Notes: generated from the letters alone by a model not told the origin. A stretch of DNA of 64,000 nucleotides from Legionella massiliensis (GCF_000756815.1 NZ_CCVW01000001.1:1168001-1232000); one strand, 5' to 3'. Positions 29,571 to 41,310 are shown, counted from the first letter of the stretch. Translations and numbers: made by a program.

Positions 29571-30923
29571 ATGGTATCAACCTTATTTTATTTTTTTTTG
29601 GCGCTTTTGTTACTGATTAACATTCATGAGTTTGGACATTTTATAGTTGCTCGTTTATGCGGCGTTAAAGTGCTGCGGTTTTCTTTCGGCTTTGGCAAGG
29701 TATTGGCTCGTTGGTATGACAAGCGTGGAACTGAGTACGCTTGGTCCCTGCTCCCACTAGGGGGATATGTGAAAATGCTTGATGAGGCCGAAGGAGAGGT
29801 TCCTGTTAATGAGCGTCATTTAGCTTTTAATAACAAATCAGTTTGGGCGCGTATTGCTATCATTGTCGCGGGTCCTTTTTTTAATTTCATCTTTGCTTTT
29901 GTTGCCTTATGGCTGGTGCTAGTCATTGGTATCCAATCCTTAGCACCGATGATTGATGATGTGAAGCCGGGAAGTATCGCTGCGAAGGCAGGATTACAGG
30001 CGAAAGAAGAAATTCTGGCTCTGGATAATAAGCCAATAAATAGTTGGCGTGATTTCCAGTTTGCTCTGATGCCTCTGCTAGGAAGTCAGGCTGAGATTCC
30101 TATTTCTGTAAAGTCACTGGACAATACCCAGAGAAAGAATTTAGTATTGCCACTTGCTAATTGGGAGCTTGACTCAAAAAAACCTGACCCACTAGGTAGT
30201 TTGGGGATCGTGCCTTTTATTCCTAAAATTCCACCGGTGATTGGTGAGGTTGTAGCAGATACGCCTGCGCAGAGTGCTGGGCTTAAGCAAGGCGATATTA
30301 TTAAACAACTCAATGGAAAACCATTGGATGATTGGTTGGACTTGGTTGAATTTGTCAGGTTGCATCCCAATGAGCAATTATCCTTGTTGCTTAATCGTCA
30401 GGGGCAAGATGAGACAGTTAGTCTTCATATTGGCTCCAAAGGTGATAAGGGACAAAATGAAGGTTTTCTTGGCTTACGTTCACAGGCTGTAAATTGGCCT
30501 AAACAATGGCTTCGGCTGGAACGACAAGGGCCGATAGATGCAATGGGAACTGCTTTTCGGCAAACAGTAGAATTGACGGGCGCTACCTTCTCTTTGATTG
30601 GTCGTTTTGCTACTGGAAAATTAGCAATGCAAAGTATAAGTGGGCCAGTAGGAATTGCCCAAGGTGCTGGAGAATCTGCCCGTAGTGGTTTAACCTATTA
30701 CCTGTCTTTTTTGGCTTTGGTCAGTATTAGCCTCGGAGTGTTAAATTTATTACCTATCCCGATGCTTGATGGGGGCCATTTATTGTACTGCATTATCGAG
30801 CTTATTCGTGGGCAACCACTTACCGACGGCGTAAAATCGATAGGTATTTATATGGGACTAATCTTTTTAGTGGGATTAATGTTATTGGCGTTATCTAATG
30901 ATATATCGCGCTTAACGAATTGA
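29571..30923 (+). CDS. rseP: RseP site-2 protease (zinc intramembrane protease)
   Basis: Regulated intramembrane protease that, in its known role, cleaves anti-sigma-E. 450 aa. Catalytic motif INIHEFGHF in the first membrane helix, tandem PDZ domains (about 115-195 and 210-285, with SIAAKAGLQAKEEIL and PAQSAGLKQGDII), and the third zinc ligand in PMLDGGHLLY near the C terminus. The start at 29571 is 2 bases past the cdsA stop. A frame reaching 29535 is just an overlap into cdsA. Confidence 0.95.
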   Translation: MVSTLFYFFLALLLLINIHEFGHFIVARLCGVKVLRFSFGFGKVLARWYDKRGTEYAWSLLPLGGYVKMLDEAEGEVPVNERHLAFNNKSVWARIAIIVAGPFFNFIFAFVALWLVLVIGIQSLAPMIDDVKPGSIAAKAGLQAKEEILALDNKPINSWRDFQFALMPLLGSQAEIPISVKSLDNTQRKNLVLPLANWELDSKKPDPLGSLGIVPFIPKIPPVIGEVVADTPAQSAGLKQGDIIKQLNGKPLDDWLDLVEFVRLHPNEQLSLLLNRQGQDETVSLHIGSKGDKGQNEGFLGLRSQAVNWPKQWLRLERQGPIDAMGTAFRQTVELTGATFSLIGRFATGKLAMQSISGPVGIAQGAGESARSGLTYYLSFLALVSISLGVLNLLPIPMLDGGHLLYCIIELIRGQPLTDGVKSIGIYMGLIFLVGLMLLALSNDISRLTN

Positions 30924-30992
30924 TAAAATTGAAGTATGTATTCAGCACAGTTCACTGCTAGGGGTTCTCATGAATCTTTCAGTGATAGGACA

Positions 30993-31020
30993 GGAACCTT
31001 CACTTTATTCAATTTCTTGA
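30993..31020 (+). promoter_or_regulatory. Possible sigma-E-type promoter upstream of bamA
   Basis: GGAACC at 30993-30998 and TCTTGA at 31015-31020 are spaced 16 bases apart, resembling the enterobacterial sigma-E pattern (GGAACTT, then TCTGA/TCAAA). bamA is a sigma-E target in E. coli. An overlapping sigma-70 reading (TTGACA 31017, TATAAA 31038, spacer 15) is also possible. Speculative. Confidence 0.3.
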
Positions 31021-31136
31021 CAGGGTCAGTCAGTTCCTATAAAAGGGTTGCAATTTTTATTTTCGCTGGGCGAGAAGGGCATAATGCTTCCTTTGAACTC
31101 GGTGACAAGATTTGATGTACTGGACAAAATATAATA

Positions 31137-33452
31137 ATGAAAAAAGTCAGTAGAAAAATTGTATTGGGTATTTGTTGTTCAACAATGTTGGCCTGGTCAT
31201 TACAGGTAAGTGCAGCAAATGGTTTTATAGTTCGTGATATTAAAGTTACCGGATTGCATCGAATTAGTACTGGTACAGTATTAAACTATTTGCCAGTTCA
31301 AGTGGGTGAAGAGATTAGTCCTGCCTCTACGGCACAGATTATCCGAGCTTTATACGACACTGGTTTTTTCCAAGCAGTAGAGCTTGAGAGAGAAGGCAAT
31401 ACCCTGATTGTCAATGTTGTTGAGCGGGCAACTATTGGTTCGGTAACCGTTACTGGCAACAAAGAAATCCCTGCTGATAAAATGAAAGAGCTTCTCAAGC
31501 AACTAGGCTTGGTAAAAGGGCGTGTATTCCAACGCTCTTCGCTGGAACGCCTAGAGAAGGAATTAAAGCAATCATACAATGCCCGCGGGAAATACAATGC
31601 CCGAATTGAAACAAACGTAACTATTCTCACCGAAAACCGTGTTGCCATAACCGCAACGGTTTCGGAAGGTCGTGTATCACGTATCAAAGAAATTAAATTT
31701 ACTGGTAACCATGATTTTTCCAGCAATGAATTAATGCCAGAGATGTCTTTGTCTACCTCCAGCATATTCACTTATTTATCGAAAAAGGATCAATACTCCA
31801 AGGCTGCAATGGATGCTTCATTAGAAGCTTTGCGTTCTTTCTATCTTGACCGTGGTTATCTGAAGTTCAGAATTGTTTCTTCGCAAGTTCTATTATCGCC
31901 TGATAAAAAGGATGTCTTTATTAACATCCATGTTGAAGAGGGGCCTCAATACCGTTTTTCAGGCTATGCAGTTTCGGGAAATGCGGTGTTGCCCAAGCCA
32001 CAAATTGATGCGCTTATTCAAGTTAAAAAAGGCGAAGTGTTTTCAAGGAAAAAGGTTACCGAGAGTATTTCTGCAATTGGTTTAGCTTTGGGCGATGTTG
32101 GTTATGGTTTCCCTGCAATTAATGCTGACCCGCGAATTGACGAGAACGATCAGACAGTATTTATCACCTTCATGGTTGAACCAGGACGCCATGTTTATGT
32201 TCGTCGAATTAACTTCCAAGGTAATACCAAGACTGCTGACTATGTATTACGCAATGTTATCCGCCAGAATGAAGGGTCATTGCTTTCTTTGCACAATATC
32301 AAAGAGTCCGAACGGCAAATGCGCCTTTTAGGTTACTTAAAGAATGTGAATGTAAAAACAACACCTGTGCCTGGGGCGAATAACCAGGTTGATTTGGATG
32401 TGGAAGTAGAAGAAGCGCCTTCTGCGGAAGCTACAGCTTCCTTAGGCTATGGTACAAATGGTCCTCAATTTAGTGCGGCCTTTAACCAGCATAACTTTAT
32501 GGGAACCGGGCGTTCAGTGGGTTTTGGCTTTAACGCCAGTTATTGGGGTAGAGATTATTCATTCAACTACTATAACCCCTTCTATACTAAGACAGGCGTT
32601 GGTCGCGGATTTAATCTTTATTACCAAACGATTGATCCTAAGCATTTAAAAGATATCTCTGTCTACTCTGCAGATCGCTTTGGTGGCGATGTGAACTATA
32701 ACATTTTGCTCAGCGAATATAGCAGCTTACAACTTGGTTATGGTTACCAGGATTTACGCATTAAATCGCCTGGTGTTGTATGGCAAATTCAGAATTTCGT
32801 AATTCAAAATGGACGTAATTTCCATGAACTTCGTTTAAATACGGGATGGAACCGCAACACTTATGATCAGATGCCTTATCCGACCAGAGGATGGAACCAA
32901 CAGGCAGGAGCTGTGGTTGCTTTGCCCGCTTCATCCAGTTCCTTGTCCTATTATAAACTCTCGTACATGACGCGTGTTTATCAACCGCTTGTTAAAGGCT
33001 TTATCTTTACTATCTTAGGTAATGTCGGATTTGGAGACTCCTTTAATGATAGCGGGTTACCCTTCTTCGAAAACTATTATGCCGGGGGTATTGCTTATCC
33101 TGGACAGGTGCGTGGTTTTGATAGCTATTCACTGGGTCCTAAAGATAACAATCGCAACGCGCTTGGTGGTAACTTGTTAGTTAATGGAAGTGCTGGATTG
33201 ATTCTGCCTTATCCCTTAAGCCGTGATACTGTGCGAACTACAGTCTTTGCTGATCTTGGTAACGTATATTCGAATGGACTTCCTCCTGCGTTGTCTGGTA
33301 CTGATTCAGGCCCACTACGCTATTCAGCTGGTGTGTCTGTTGAATGGCGTTCACCCTTTGGTCCCTTGGCGTTTAGCGTTGCTAAACCATTGAATAAACA
33401 AAAACACGATGATACCCAGGTATTCCAGTTTACTTTATCCTCTGGATTTTAA
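31137..33452 (+). CDS. bamA: BamA outer-membrane protein assembly factor
   Basis: Central Omp85 protein of the BAM complex that inserts beta-barrel proteins in the outer membrane. 771 aa: signal peptide (about 1-27), five POTRA domains (about 28-430, each with a VxxGN-type turn such as SVTVTGNKEI, IKFTGNHDF, YAVSGNAVL, INFQGNTKT), and a 16-strand barrel ending in the Phe-terminal FQFTLSSGF beta signal. The conserved barrel lid motif is seen as VRGFDSYSLG. Between rseP and skp, the usual order. Confidence 0.96.
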   Translation: MKKVSRKIVLGICCSTMLAWSLQVSAANGFIVRDIKVTGLHRISTGTVLNYLPVQVGEEISPASTAQIIRALYDTGFFQAVELEREGNTLIVNVVERATIGSVTVTGNKEIPADKMKELLKQLGLVKGRVFQRSSLERLEKELKQSYNARGKYNARIETNVTILTENRVAITATVSEGRVSRIKEIKFTGNHDFSSNELMPEMSLSTSSIFTYLSKKDQYSKAAMDASLEALRSFYLDRGYLKFRIVSSQVLLSPDKKDVFINIHVEEGPQYRFSGYAVSGNAVLPKPQIDALIQVKKGEVFSRKKVTESISAIGLALGDVGYGFPAINADPRIDENDQTVFITFMVEPGRHVYVRRINFQGNTKTADYVLRNVIRQNEGSLLSLHNIKESERQMRLLGYLKNVNVKTTPVPGANNQVDLDVEVEEAPSAEATASLGYGTNGPQFSAAFNQHNFMGTGRSVGFGFNASYWGRDYSFNYYNPFYTKTGVGRGFNLYYQTIDPKHLKDISVYSADRFGGDVNYNILLSEYSSLQLGYGYQDLRIKSPGVVWQIQNFVIQNGRNFHELRLNTGWNRNTYDQMPYPTRGWNQQAGAVVALPASSSSLSYYKLSYMTRVYQPLVKGFIFTILGNVGFGDSFNDSGLPFFENYYAGGIAYPGQVRGFDSYSLGPKDNNRNALGGNLLVNGSAGLILPYPLSRDTVRTTVFADLGNVYSNGLPPALSGTDSGPLRYSAGVSVEWRSPFGPLAFSVAKPLNKQKHDDTQVFQFTLSSGF

Positions 33453-33682
33453 TTAGACCAAGAATCCGCAGCTGGGATTCGGTGGAAGTTCAATCTCTCG
33501 AATTCCCGCGGTGTGACTGCTGGCTCTTTATATCTTCAGTCACCTCTGTCAGCCTGCCCAGTCTTCCATTATCAAAAAAATACTATTCTGTAGCAAATTT
33601 TGTTGACAGGATGAATTGCAATTATCGCAACCTAGAACGAAGTGTGGTAGCATCAGGGTCTTTTTAATCAGGAGAGTAACAA

Positions 33683-34183
33683 ATGAAGCGTGTTAGTGGG
33701 ATTTTAATCGCGTTAGCGTTAAGCGTTTTTGGTTTCAATGCGTTTGCTGATGGTGCAAAAATCGGAGTTGTAGATTTACAAAAAATCATGCAAACATCCA
33801 GCCAGATGAAAACAATCCAACAAAAACTCGAAAAAGATTTTAAACCTCGCCGTGACAAACTAGTCGCAATGGAAGAAGGTTTAAAGGCTGATATGGAAAA
33901 GTTCAAGCGTGATAGCGCTGTTATGAGCGATACACAAAAGAAAGAACTTGAGAAAAAAATTGTTGCTACTCAACAAACCTTTGAAAGAGAAGGCCAACAA
34001 TACCAACAAGAATTGAGTACTGCTCACAATGAAGCTATGGAAGAGCTCTACGCTAAAATCCGTAAAGCGATCGCAAAAGTTGCAGAAACTGACAAATACG
34101 ACATCGTTTTACAAAAAGATGCAGCTCCTTTCAGCTCTGACAAATTAGATATTACTGACAGTGTAGTGAAGCAAATTGCATAA
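33683..34183 (+). CDS. skp: Skp/OmpH periplasmic chaperone
   Basis: Trimeric periplasmic chaperone that holds unfolded outer-membrane proteins for BamA. 166 aa with signal peptide (1-22, ending FNAFA), the core strand KIGVVDLQKIMQ, and long charged helices (about 40-125) forming the tentacles. RBS AGGAGAG precedes the ATG. The basic/acidic helical composition and the position after bamA support the call. Confidence 0.92.
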   Translation: MKRVSGILIALALSVFGFNAFADGAKIGVVDLQKIMQTSSQMKTIQQKLEKDFKPRRDKLVAMEEGLKADMEKFKRDSAVMSDTQKKELEKKIVATQQTFEREGQQYQQELSTAHNEAMEELYAKIRKAIAKVAETDKYDIVLQKDAAPFSSDKLDITDSVVKQIA

Positions 34184-34197
34184 TAAGTGAATCTTTT

Positions 34198-35223
34198 GTG
34201 TATACCCTCGCTGAGTTGGCAGATCGCTTAGATGGTTGCTTGTATGGTTATGCTGAGCAACCTATCCGCAGTGTTGCCTCTCTGAGCCGTGCCACTAAAA
34301 CTGATCTGTCCTATTATGATAATCCTAGCTTGCGAGAGTCGTTAATTGCGACTCAAGCTGGCGCGGTGCTGTTGACGGAGACTAATGCTAAGCATTGTCC
34401 GGTTAATCTCATTGTTGTTGCAAATCCCTTACTCTCAATGACAATTGCTACTGAACTATTAATGCAGGTTGGCGATCGTGAAGAGGCAGGTATTCATCAA
34501 ACAGCGTCAATAAGTTCCTCGGCCTTAATAGGAAGTCAGGTTGGTATAGGCGCAAATACTGTTATTGCTGAGGAGGTTTCTCTTGGCGATGGCGTGCAGA
34601 TTGCTGCAAATTGTGTCATTGAAGCAGGGGTTAGTATTGGACAAGGAACCCTGGTTCATAGCGGTGTATATGTCCACAGTGGTTCAAAGTTAGGTGAGCG
34701 TGTAGTAATTGAAAGTGGAGCGATTCTCGGAGCTTCTCCATTTAATAGTATAAAGATGCAAGGGCGCTGGCATTCTGGACCTGCAGTTGGGGGTGTGATC
34801 ATCTCTGATGAGGTTCATCTAGGCGCTAATACAGTTATCGCCAGAGGCGCTCTTGGCGATACTTATTTAGGGAAAGGCGTGCATATCGATAATTTAGTGC
34901 AGGTCGCCCATGATGTGACTATCGGTGCAAACACAGCGATTGCGGGTTGTGCCGCAATAGGCGCCTATGCCCGAATTGGTTCGCACTGTATTATTGGGGG
35001 CGCTTCGTGTATTGCTGCTGAAGTGCACTTAGTGGATGATGTTGTTATAACGGGTATGTCGACTGTGAGTAAATCCCTGTCTAAGTCAGGTGTTTATTCT
35101 TCAGGTATTATGGTGAGCGAACATCAAAGATGGCGACGTAATGTTGCGCGTTTCCGCAGACTTGATGATTACATGATGCGGCTTACCAGGTTGGAAAAGG
35201 AATGTAGCAACGCTCATAAATAG
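34198..35223 (+). CDS. lpxD: UDP-3-O-acyl-glucosamine N-acyltransferase
   Basis: Third step of lipid A synthesis: transfers the N-linked 3-hydroxyacyl chain from ACP. 341 aa. An N-terminal uridine-binding part (LSRATKTDLSYYDNPSL) is followed by a left-handed beta helix of hexapeptide repeats from about residue 100 to 290, with the catalytic His in DNLVQVAHDVTIG. Starts with GTG (34198) 14 bases after the skp stop. Confidence 0.94.
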   Translation: MYTLAELADRLDGCLYGYAEQPIRSVASLSRATKTDLSYYDNPSLRESLIATQAGAVLLTETNAKHCPVNLIVVANPLLSMTIATELLMQVGDREEAGIHQTASISSSALIGSQVGIGANTVIAEEVSLGDGVQIAANCVIEAGVSIGQGTLVHSGVYVHSGSKLGERVVIESGAILGASPFNSIKMQGRWHSGPAVGGVIISDEVHLGANTVIARGALGDTYLGKGVHIDNLVQVAHDVTIGANTAIAGCAAIGAYARIGSHCIIGGASCIAAEVHLVDDVVITGMSTVSKSLSKSGVYSSGIMVSEHQRWRRNVARFRRLDDYMMRLTRLEKECSNAHK

Positions 35224-35393
35224 ATTTAGATAAACAAACCAAACCTATGAGCAAGCGTAAAACTATGAATTTAAGTAATAGAGCAAGGGTGCCAAAACCT
35301 TGATAACTGGCTGGATTTGCGTGCAAGCTGCAGCAAGCAAAGCTGTGAATGGTAGAGGTATGAGCTATTACGAATATAATGAGAGCCTAAGGT

Positions 35394-35841
35394 ATGAGTG
35401 AATCAATAGATATAATAAGAATTCTTGATTTATTACCACACCGATATCCATTTATCTTGGTGGACCGTGTTTTGGAATACAAGGAGTTTGATTATTTAGT
35501 TGCGACTAAAAATGTAACGATTAATGAACCCTTTTTTATGGGGCATTTTCCAGGTAACCCAATAATGCCTGGTGTGTTAATGTTAGAAGCTTTGGCTCAG
35601 GCCAGTGCTATTTTGTCTAATTTATCGCGCACAGCTACAGAAGGGCATGAGTTTTTATATTTTTTTGCGGGGATTGATAATGCTAAGTTTAAGCAAATTG
35701 TGACCCCGGGTGATCAATTACGATTAGAGGTTAAATTAGTTGGCCAAAAACGTGCTTTTTGGCGGATGCATGGCGAAGCATTTGTTGGTGACAAGCTTGT
35801 CTGCTCTGCAGATTTAATGAGTGCAGCGAAGGAAATTAAAA

Positions 35842-35852
<11 letters not shown>
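35394..35852 (+). CDS. fabZ: 3-hydroxyacyl-ACP dehydratase FabZ
   Basis: Hot-dog fold dehydratase of fatty-acid elongation, 152 aa. Active-site His in [20 protein letters not shown], with the catalytic Glu in the same block; opening [18 protein letters not shown]. Located between lpxD and lpxA, as is standard, since it competes for the same hydroxyacyl-ACP pool. A gap of 170 bases separates it from lpxD. Its last 11 bases overlap lpxA. Confidence 0.95.
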
Positions 35853-37892
<2,040 letters not shown>

Positions 37893-37943
37893 GATTAACC
37901 TGGCGGAGCAGCTGTATTTGACTCAGCTTCTGAGAAAATTAGG

Positions 37944-37977
37944 AAAAAGCGCAGAGTGTTAAGGCTGCGCTTTTTTT
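37944..37977 (+). terminator. Rho-independent terminator after serS
   Basis: Stem AAAAAGCGCAG / CTGCGCTTTTT with a 10-base loop and a run of seven T. Located 52 bases past the serS stop. Confidence 0.92.
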
Positions 37978-38031
37978 GTCTTATTGTAATAAGGTCAGGC
38001 TTAGGTCACGTCTCTCCTTGTCTCAACACTA

Positions 38032-38112
38032 CGTCATCCAGAGCGCAGCGAAGGATCTCCTGAAGGGACATAGTGCTAATCCTGGAGATCCTTCGCTGCG
38101 CTCTGGATGACG
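38032..38112. repeat. Palindromic repeat, family A copy 3
   Basis: 81-bp palindrome, arms CGTCATCCAGAGCGCAGCGA and complement, interior GAAGGGACATAGTGCTAATC. With the serS terminator and a GTAATAAGGTCAGG half repeat, this fills much of the 417-base gap 37893-38309. Confidence 0.87.
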
Positions 38113-38309
38113 TTGCGTTAGGGGGGGCAGGACTGATCTCTAATGCCTTATTTTCTCAGAATGCACCCAATTCTGGATTGTAAACTCCGGTATTTCACGG
38201 ATAGTCTAATTTTATTCAATGGATTATTATTCATTGAGTTCAGGATGGATATTCAATGTATCGGGTGTCTATCTTGAAAGTACCGTTAATAATTAATAAG
38301 GATTATAAG

Positions 38310-38723
38310 ATGAGTTTTAAAATATTGGGTTGTACTGCTTTCTTAGGCTTTTCCTTAATCTGTCAGACAGGATTTGCTGCTGAAACCATGGTATTTAAAA
38401 ATGAAAATGGCTCTGTTTTGGAATTGTCGGCAGGAGAAAATTCTACGGTTAGCGGCTATTTTACGACAGCAGTAGCAACGAAAGAATGCCAACAAGCTGT
38501 TGGGCAAAAAAGACCTGTTGTTGGCTTTTTAACAGGGAACGCCTTAACACTGAGTATTGCTTATCCTGATTGTGGTTCTGCTCTGAGCATTATTGGTAAT
38601 TTAAAAGATGATAATAAAGCGATTGATACGACCTGGGTCGTTAGCCATCAATTAGCTTCAGCAAAAAACCAAGGCTTAGCCGCACAATTTATTGGTCATA
38701 ATATTTATCAGCGTATTAGCTAG
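38310..38723 (+). CDS. Avidin-family secreted protein
   Basis: 137 aa from the ATG at 38310 (AAGGA upstream): signal peptide to about residue 24 (TGFAA), then a domain that lines up with avidin/streptavidin: FKNENGSVLEL (streptavidin WYNQLGSTF), VSGYFTTAV (LTGTYESAV), ALTLSIAY (ALGWTVAW), DTTWVVSHQ (NTQWLLTSG) and FIGHNIYQRI (LVGHDTFTKV). The ureido-pocket Asn and Ser are kept, but only one of four biotin-contacting Trp remains (in TTWVV) and the Asp of GHD is Asn. Two Cys (KECQ, PDCG) could form a disulfide. Biotin affinity may therefore be weak or replaced by another ligand. Monocistronic. Confidence 0.75.
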   Translation: MSFKILGCTAFLGFSLICQTGFAAETMVFKNENGSVLELSAGENSTVSGYFTTAVATKECQQAVGQKRPVVGFLTGNALTLSIAYPDCGSALSIIGNLKDDNKAIDTTWVVSHQLASAKNQGLAAQFIGHNIYQRIS

Positions 38724-38760
38724 TCATATTCTTAGCTTAATAGATCGCTTCTCCTAGATT

Positions 38761-38925
38761 CCGTCATCCCGAACGTAGTGAGGGATCTCCGGGATTAGCA
38801 CTCTGCCACATTCAGGAGATGTCTCTCTACGTTCGATATGACTTACTTCTTTGGGAGCGCAGCGAGAGATCTCTTGAATGCACACCGCGTTAATCGGAGA
38901 TCTTTCACTGCGCTCTGAATGACGG
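38761..38925. repeat. Decayed composite of family A repeats
   Basis: Begins CGTCATCCCGAACGTAGTGA and ends TGCGCTCTGAATGACGG. Inside are two imperfect half-palindromes joined near 38850. Arms have diverged more than at 38032-38112. It fills the left part of the 340-base gap before the diguanylate cyclase. Confidence 0.7.
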
Positions 38926-38976
38926 TGCATGTGAAGGCTGCTTATCGCCCTCATATTCAAACAAAACTCATTTAAA

Positions 38977-39007
38977 TTGATCAAAAATTAAACAATTATT
39001 CTATAAT
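38977..39007 (+). promoter_or_regulatory. Weak candidate promoter for the GGDEF gene
   Basis: TTGATC (38977-38982) and TATAAT (39002-39007) with a 19-base spacer, 57 bases before the ATG at 39064. The -10 is perfect but the spacer is long, so this is tentative. Confidence 0.3.
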
Positions 39008-39063
39008 TAAGGAGACCTTTTTTTTTATTCTTTTAACTGGTGCATAAGCTCCAATAGGAAAAG

Positions 39064-40209
39064 ATGGAAAAGATGTATTTAATCAATCAGTTAAAGCTAT
39101 GGATAAGCGAGTTATCACCTGCGGAAACAATGAATAGTCGGCAGTACAGACTAATCCATATAACAAGTTTGGAGCTTATACTTGTTAGTTTCTTCTTGAT
39201 TTTTATTAACGTCTCCTGGGAGCTGTGGCTGATGCTCTATCTGGTTATCGCCGCTTGTTTCTTAATCGGGATTAATTTAGCGCTATTAATAATCACTAAA
39301 AATACCCTTCTCTGTGGCCATATATTAACTTTCCTTGCTTTCGTGGCGACCAGTTTAGCCAATTATTGGATGGGGGGAATATCGACCTCTTACTTTGGTT
39401 GGTATTACGTTGTTCTGATCATTGCTGCTGTGACCATCAATTGGCCTGGTTTAATCATCTACTCGATAATGTCTTTGATAATGGTCATGATTTTTGCAGC
39501 TCTTAATATTAGCCCAATCTATACCTTGTCAGATTCCAATGCTTTGATAATGAGTTTTCTTAATCGCTCCTTCTCCTTTTTTATAATTATTTCATCCTTA
39601 TATACCTTGCTTCGCGAAAATACAGAATATGAAAAAGCACTTTGGGAACATAATTACTTATTGCAAGCCGATAAGGACAAATTCCACTATCTGGCGCGTT
39701 ATGACACCCTAACAAATCTACCTAATCGCGCATATTTTCAAGCTTATATTGATACTTTAATGGAAGGAATCAATATAAAGACTCATAGTGTAACCGTGTT
39801 CTATATGGATTTGGATGGTTTAAAAATTGTCAACGACCGCTATGGCCATGATGCCGGTGACTCGCTGCTGCTACAAGCAGGGAAACGTTTACAGTCCTGT
39901 TTTCGTGATAATGATTTTCTAGCCAGATTAGGCGGCGATGAGTTTACAGCAGTTATTAGCCACCTTGTCGATGAGCAAACTCCCCAACTTATAGCCCAGC
40001 GCATCCTGCAAGAATTTGCTCGGTCTTTTGACATCGACTCGAATCAAATTCATTCGACTATCAGTATTGGCCTTGCAACTTATCCCTCAGATACAGTGAC
40101 GGTTGATCAATTGATTAACAAAGCAGATCAGGCGATGTATCGAGCGAAAAAGGCTGGAGGGAATACCTATCGAAATTTTGCAGCCAAAAAGCTCTTTGTA
40201 GATCTTTAG
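39064..40209 (+). CDS. Membrane-anchored diguanylate cyclase (GGDEF)
   Basis: Makes cyclic di-GMP from two GTP. 381 aa: five or six membrane helices over residues about 30-185 with short loops, a linker helix, and a GGDEF domain (about 215-378). The active-site motif is RLGGDEF, preceded by MDLDGLKIVNDRYGHDAGD for metal and substrate. An RDND motif five residues before GGDEF is an RxxD inhibitory I-site. No EAL domain, so a synthase. The N-terminal sensor module is not identified. Confidence 0.92.
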   Translation: MEKMYLINQLKLWISELSPAETMNSRQYRLIHITSLELILVSFFLIFINVSWELWLMLYLVIAACFLIGINLALLIITKNTLLCGHILTFLAFVATSLANYWMGGISTSYFGWYYVVLIIAAVTINWPGLIIYSIMSLIMVMIFAALNISPIYTLSDSNALIMSFLNRSFSFFIIISSLYTLLRENTEYEKALWEHNYLLQADKDKFHYLARYDTLTNLPNRAYFQAYIDTLMEGINIKTHSVTVFYMDLDGLKIVNDRYGHDAGDSLLLQAGKRLQSCFRDNDFLARLGGDEFTAVISHLVDEQTPQLIAQRILQEFARSFDIDSNQIHSTISIGLATYPSDTVTVDQLINKADQAMYRAKKAGGNTYRNFAAKKLFVDL

Positions 40210-40337
40210 CGAACTCCGCTTAAACTTGACATTAATCGAGGCGCACCATAGCATGCATATACTTTTTGCAACACCAAATGTAGGCAAAAAACATTTGGCT
40301 TCGGGCGAAATGACAATTTGAAATCAGAGGATTAACA

Positions 40338-41309
40338 ATGTCGGTTGACCGTTTTAGAGCTTTAGTTAAAGAAGATTTTGATGCTGTAAATGCCTGCATC
40401 ATTGACAATATCCAGTCGCAAGTTGGTTTAATTGATGATTTGTCGAGTCATATAGTTCAAAGCGGCGGTAAACGTTTACGTCCATTAATAGTCCTATTAA
40501 CAAGCCATGCCTCTAATTATCAAGGAAAAGACCATATCACCCTGGCGACAATGATTGAATTTTTCCATACAGCTACCCTGCTTCATGATGACGTGGTTGA
40601 TGAGTCAACATTAAGACGTGGCCGTGAAACGGCAAATGAAATTTGGGGTTCGAAGGCGAGTATCCTGGTTGGTGATTATCTGCTCTCTCAATCAATGCGA
40701 ATGTTGGTGAGTGCGAATAATCGACAAATATTAGAACTAATTGTCGATACTGTTAACCAAATTAGTTGTGGGGAAGTCAAACAACTTGCCAATCGCCACA
40801 ATGTTTCCTTATCCATCGAAGATTATTTTGATGTTATTCGTTCAAAGACCGCATTATTATTCGCGGCCTCAGCCAAAATTGGCGCGTTCCTGGGAAATCT
40901 TGGCCAGGAGGCGGCAGACAGTTTATATGCCTATGGACTGCATCTGGGGAATGCCTTTCAAATTATCGACGACACACTTGATTACTGCTCTGATGCTAAA
41001 ACTATGGGGAAAAATGTAGGTGATGACCTAGCCGATGGGAAGCTCACACTCCCTTTAATGCACGCTTTACAAGAGGGTACTGCAGAACAGCAGCAAATAA
41101 TTAAGATAAGCCTTCAGCAAGAAGGGGGTCTGAAAAACCTTGATAAGATATTAGAAGTGATTGAAGATACCAACGCTATAGAAATCTCGCGTAATTATGC
41201 TGCACATGAGGTTGAGCGCGCCCTGTCTCATTTGCAAGTTTTACCAGATTCCATCTACAAACACGCACTTGCAGAACTCGCGCAATTTGCTCTAGAACGT
41301 AATCATTAA
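40338..41309 (+). CDS. ispB: Octaprenyl/polyprenyl diphosphate synthase
   Basis: trans-Prenyltransferase forming the side chain of ubiquinone/menaquinone. 323 aa. First Asp-rich motif LLHDDVVDESTLRRG (about residue 82), second motif QIIDDTLDYC (about residue 212), and the diphosphate-binding GGKRLRP near residue 47. AGAGGA lies before the ATG. tRNA-Pro starts 2 bases after the stop, so the two are probably cotranscribed. Confidence 0.94.
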   Translation: MSVDRFRALVKEDFDAVNACIIDNIQSQVGLIDDLSSHIVQSGGKRLRPLIVLLTSHASNYQGKDHITLATMIEFFHTATLLHDDVVDESTLRRGRETANEIWGSKASILVGDYLLSQSMRMLVSANNRQILELIVDTVNQISCGEVKQLANRHNVSLSIEDYFDVIRSKTALLFAASAKIGAFLGNLGQEAADSLYAYGLHLGNAFQIIDDTLDYCSDAKTMGKNVGDDLADGKLTLPLMHALQEGTAEQQQIIKISLQQEGGLKNLDKILEVIEDTNAIEISRNYAAHEVERALSHLQVLPDSIYKHALAELAQFALERNH

Positions 41310-41310
41310 T

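Noticed and set aside
31298..31771. 157-codon minus-strand ORF inside bamA
   Set aside because: Opposite to POTRA-coding sequence; a Ser/Arg-rich composition typical of antisense translation.
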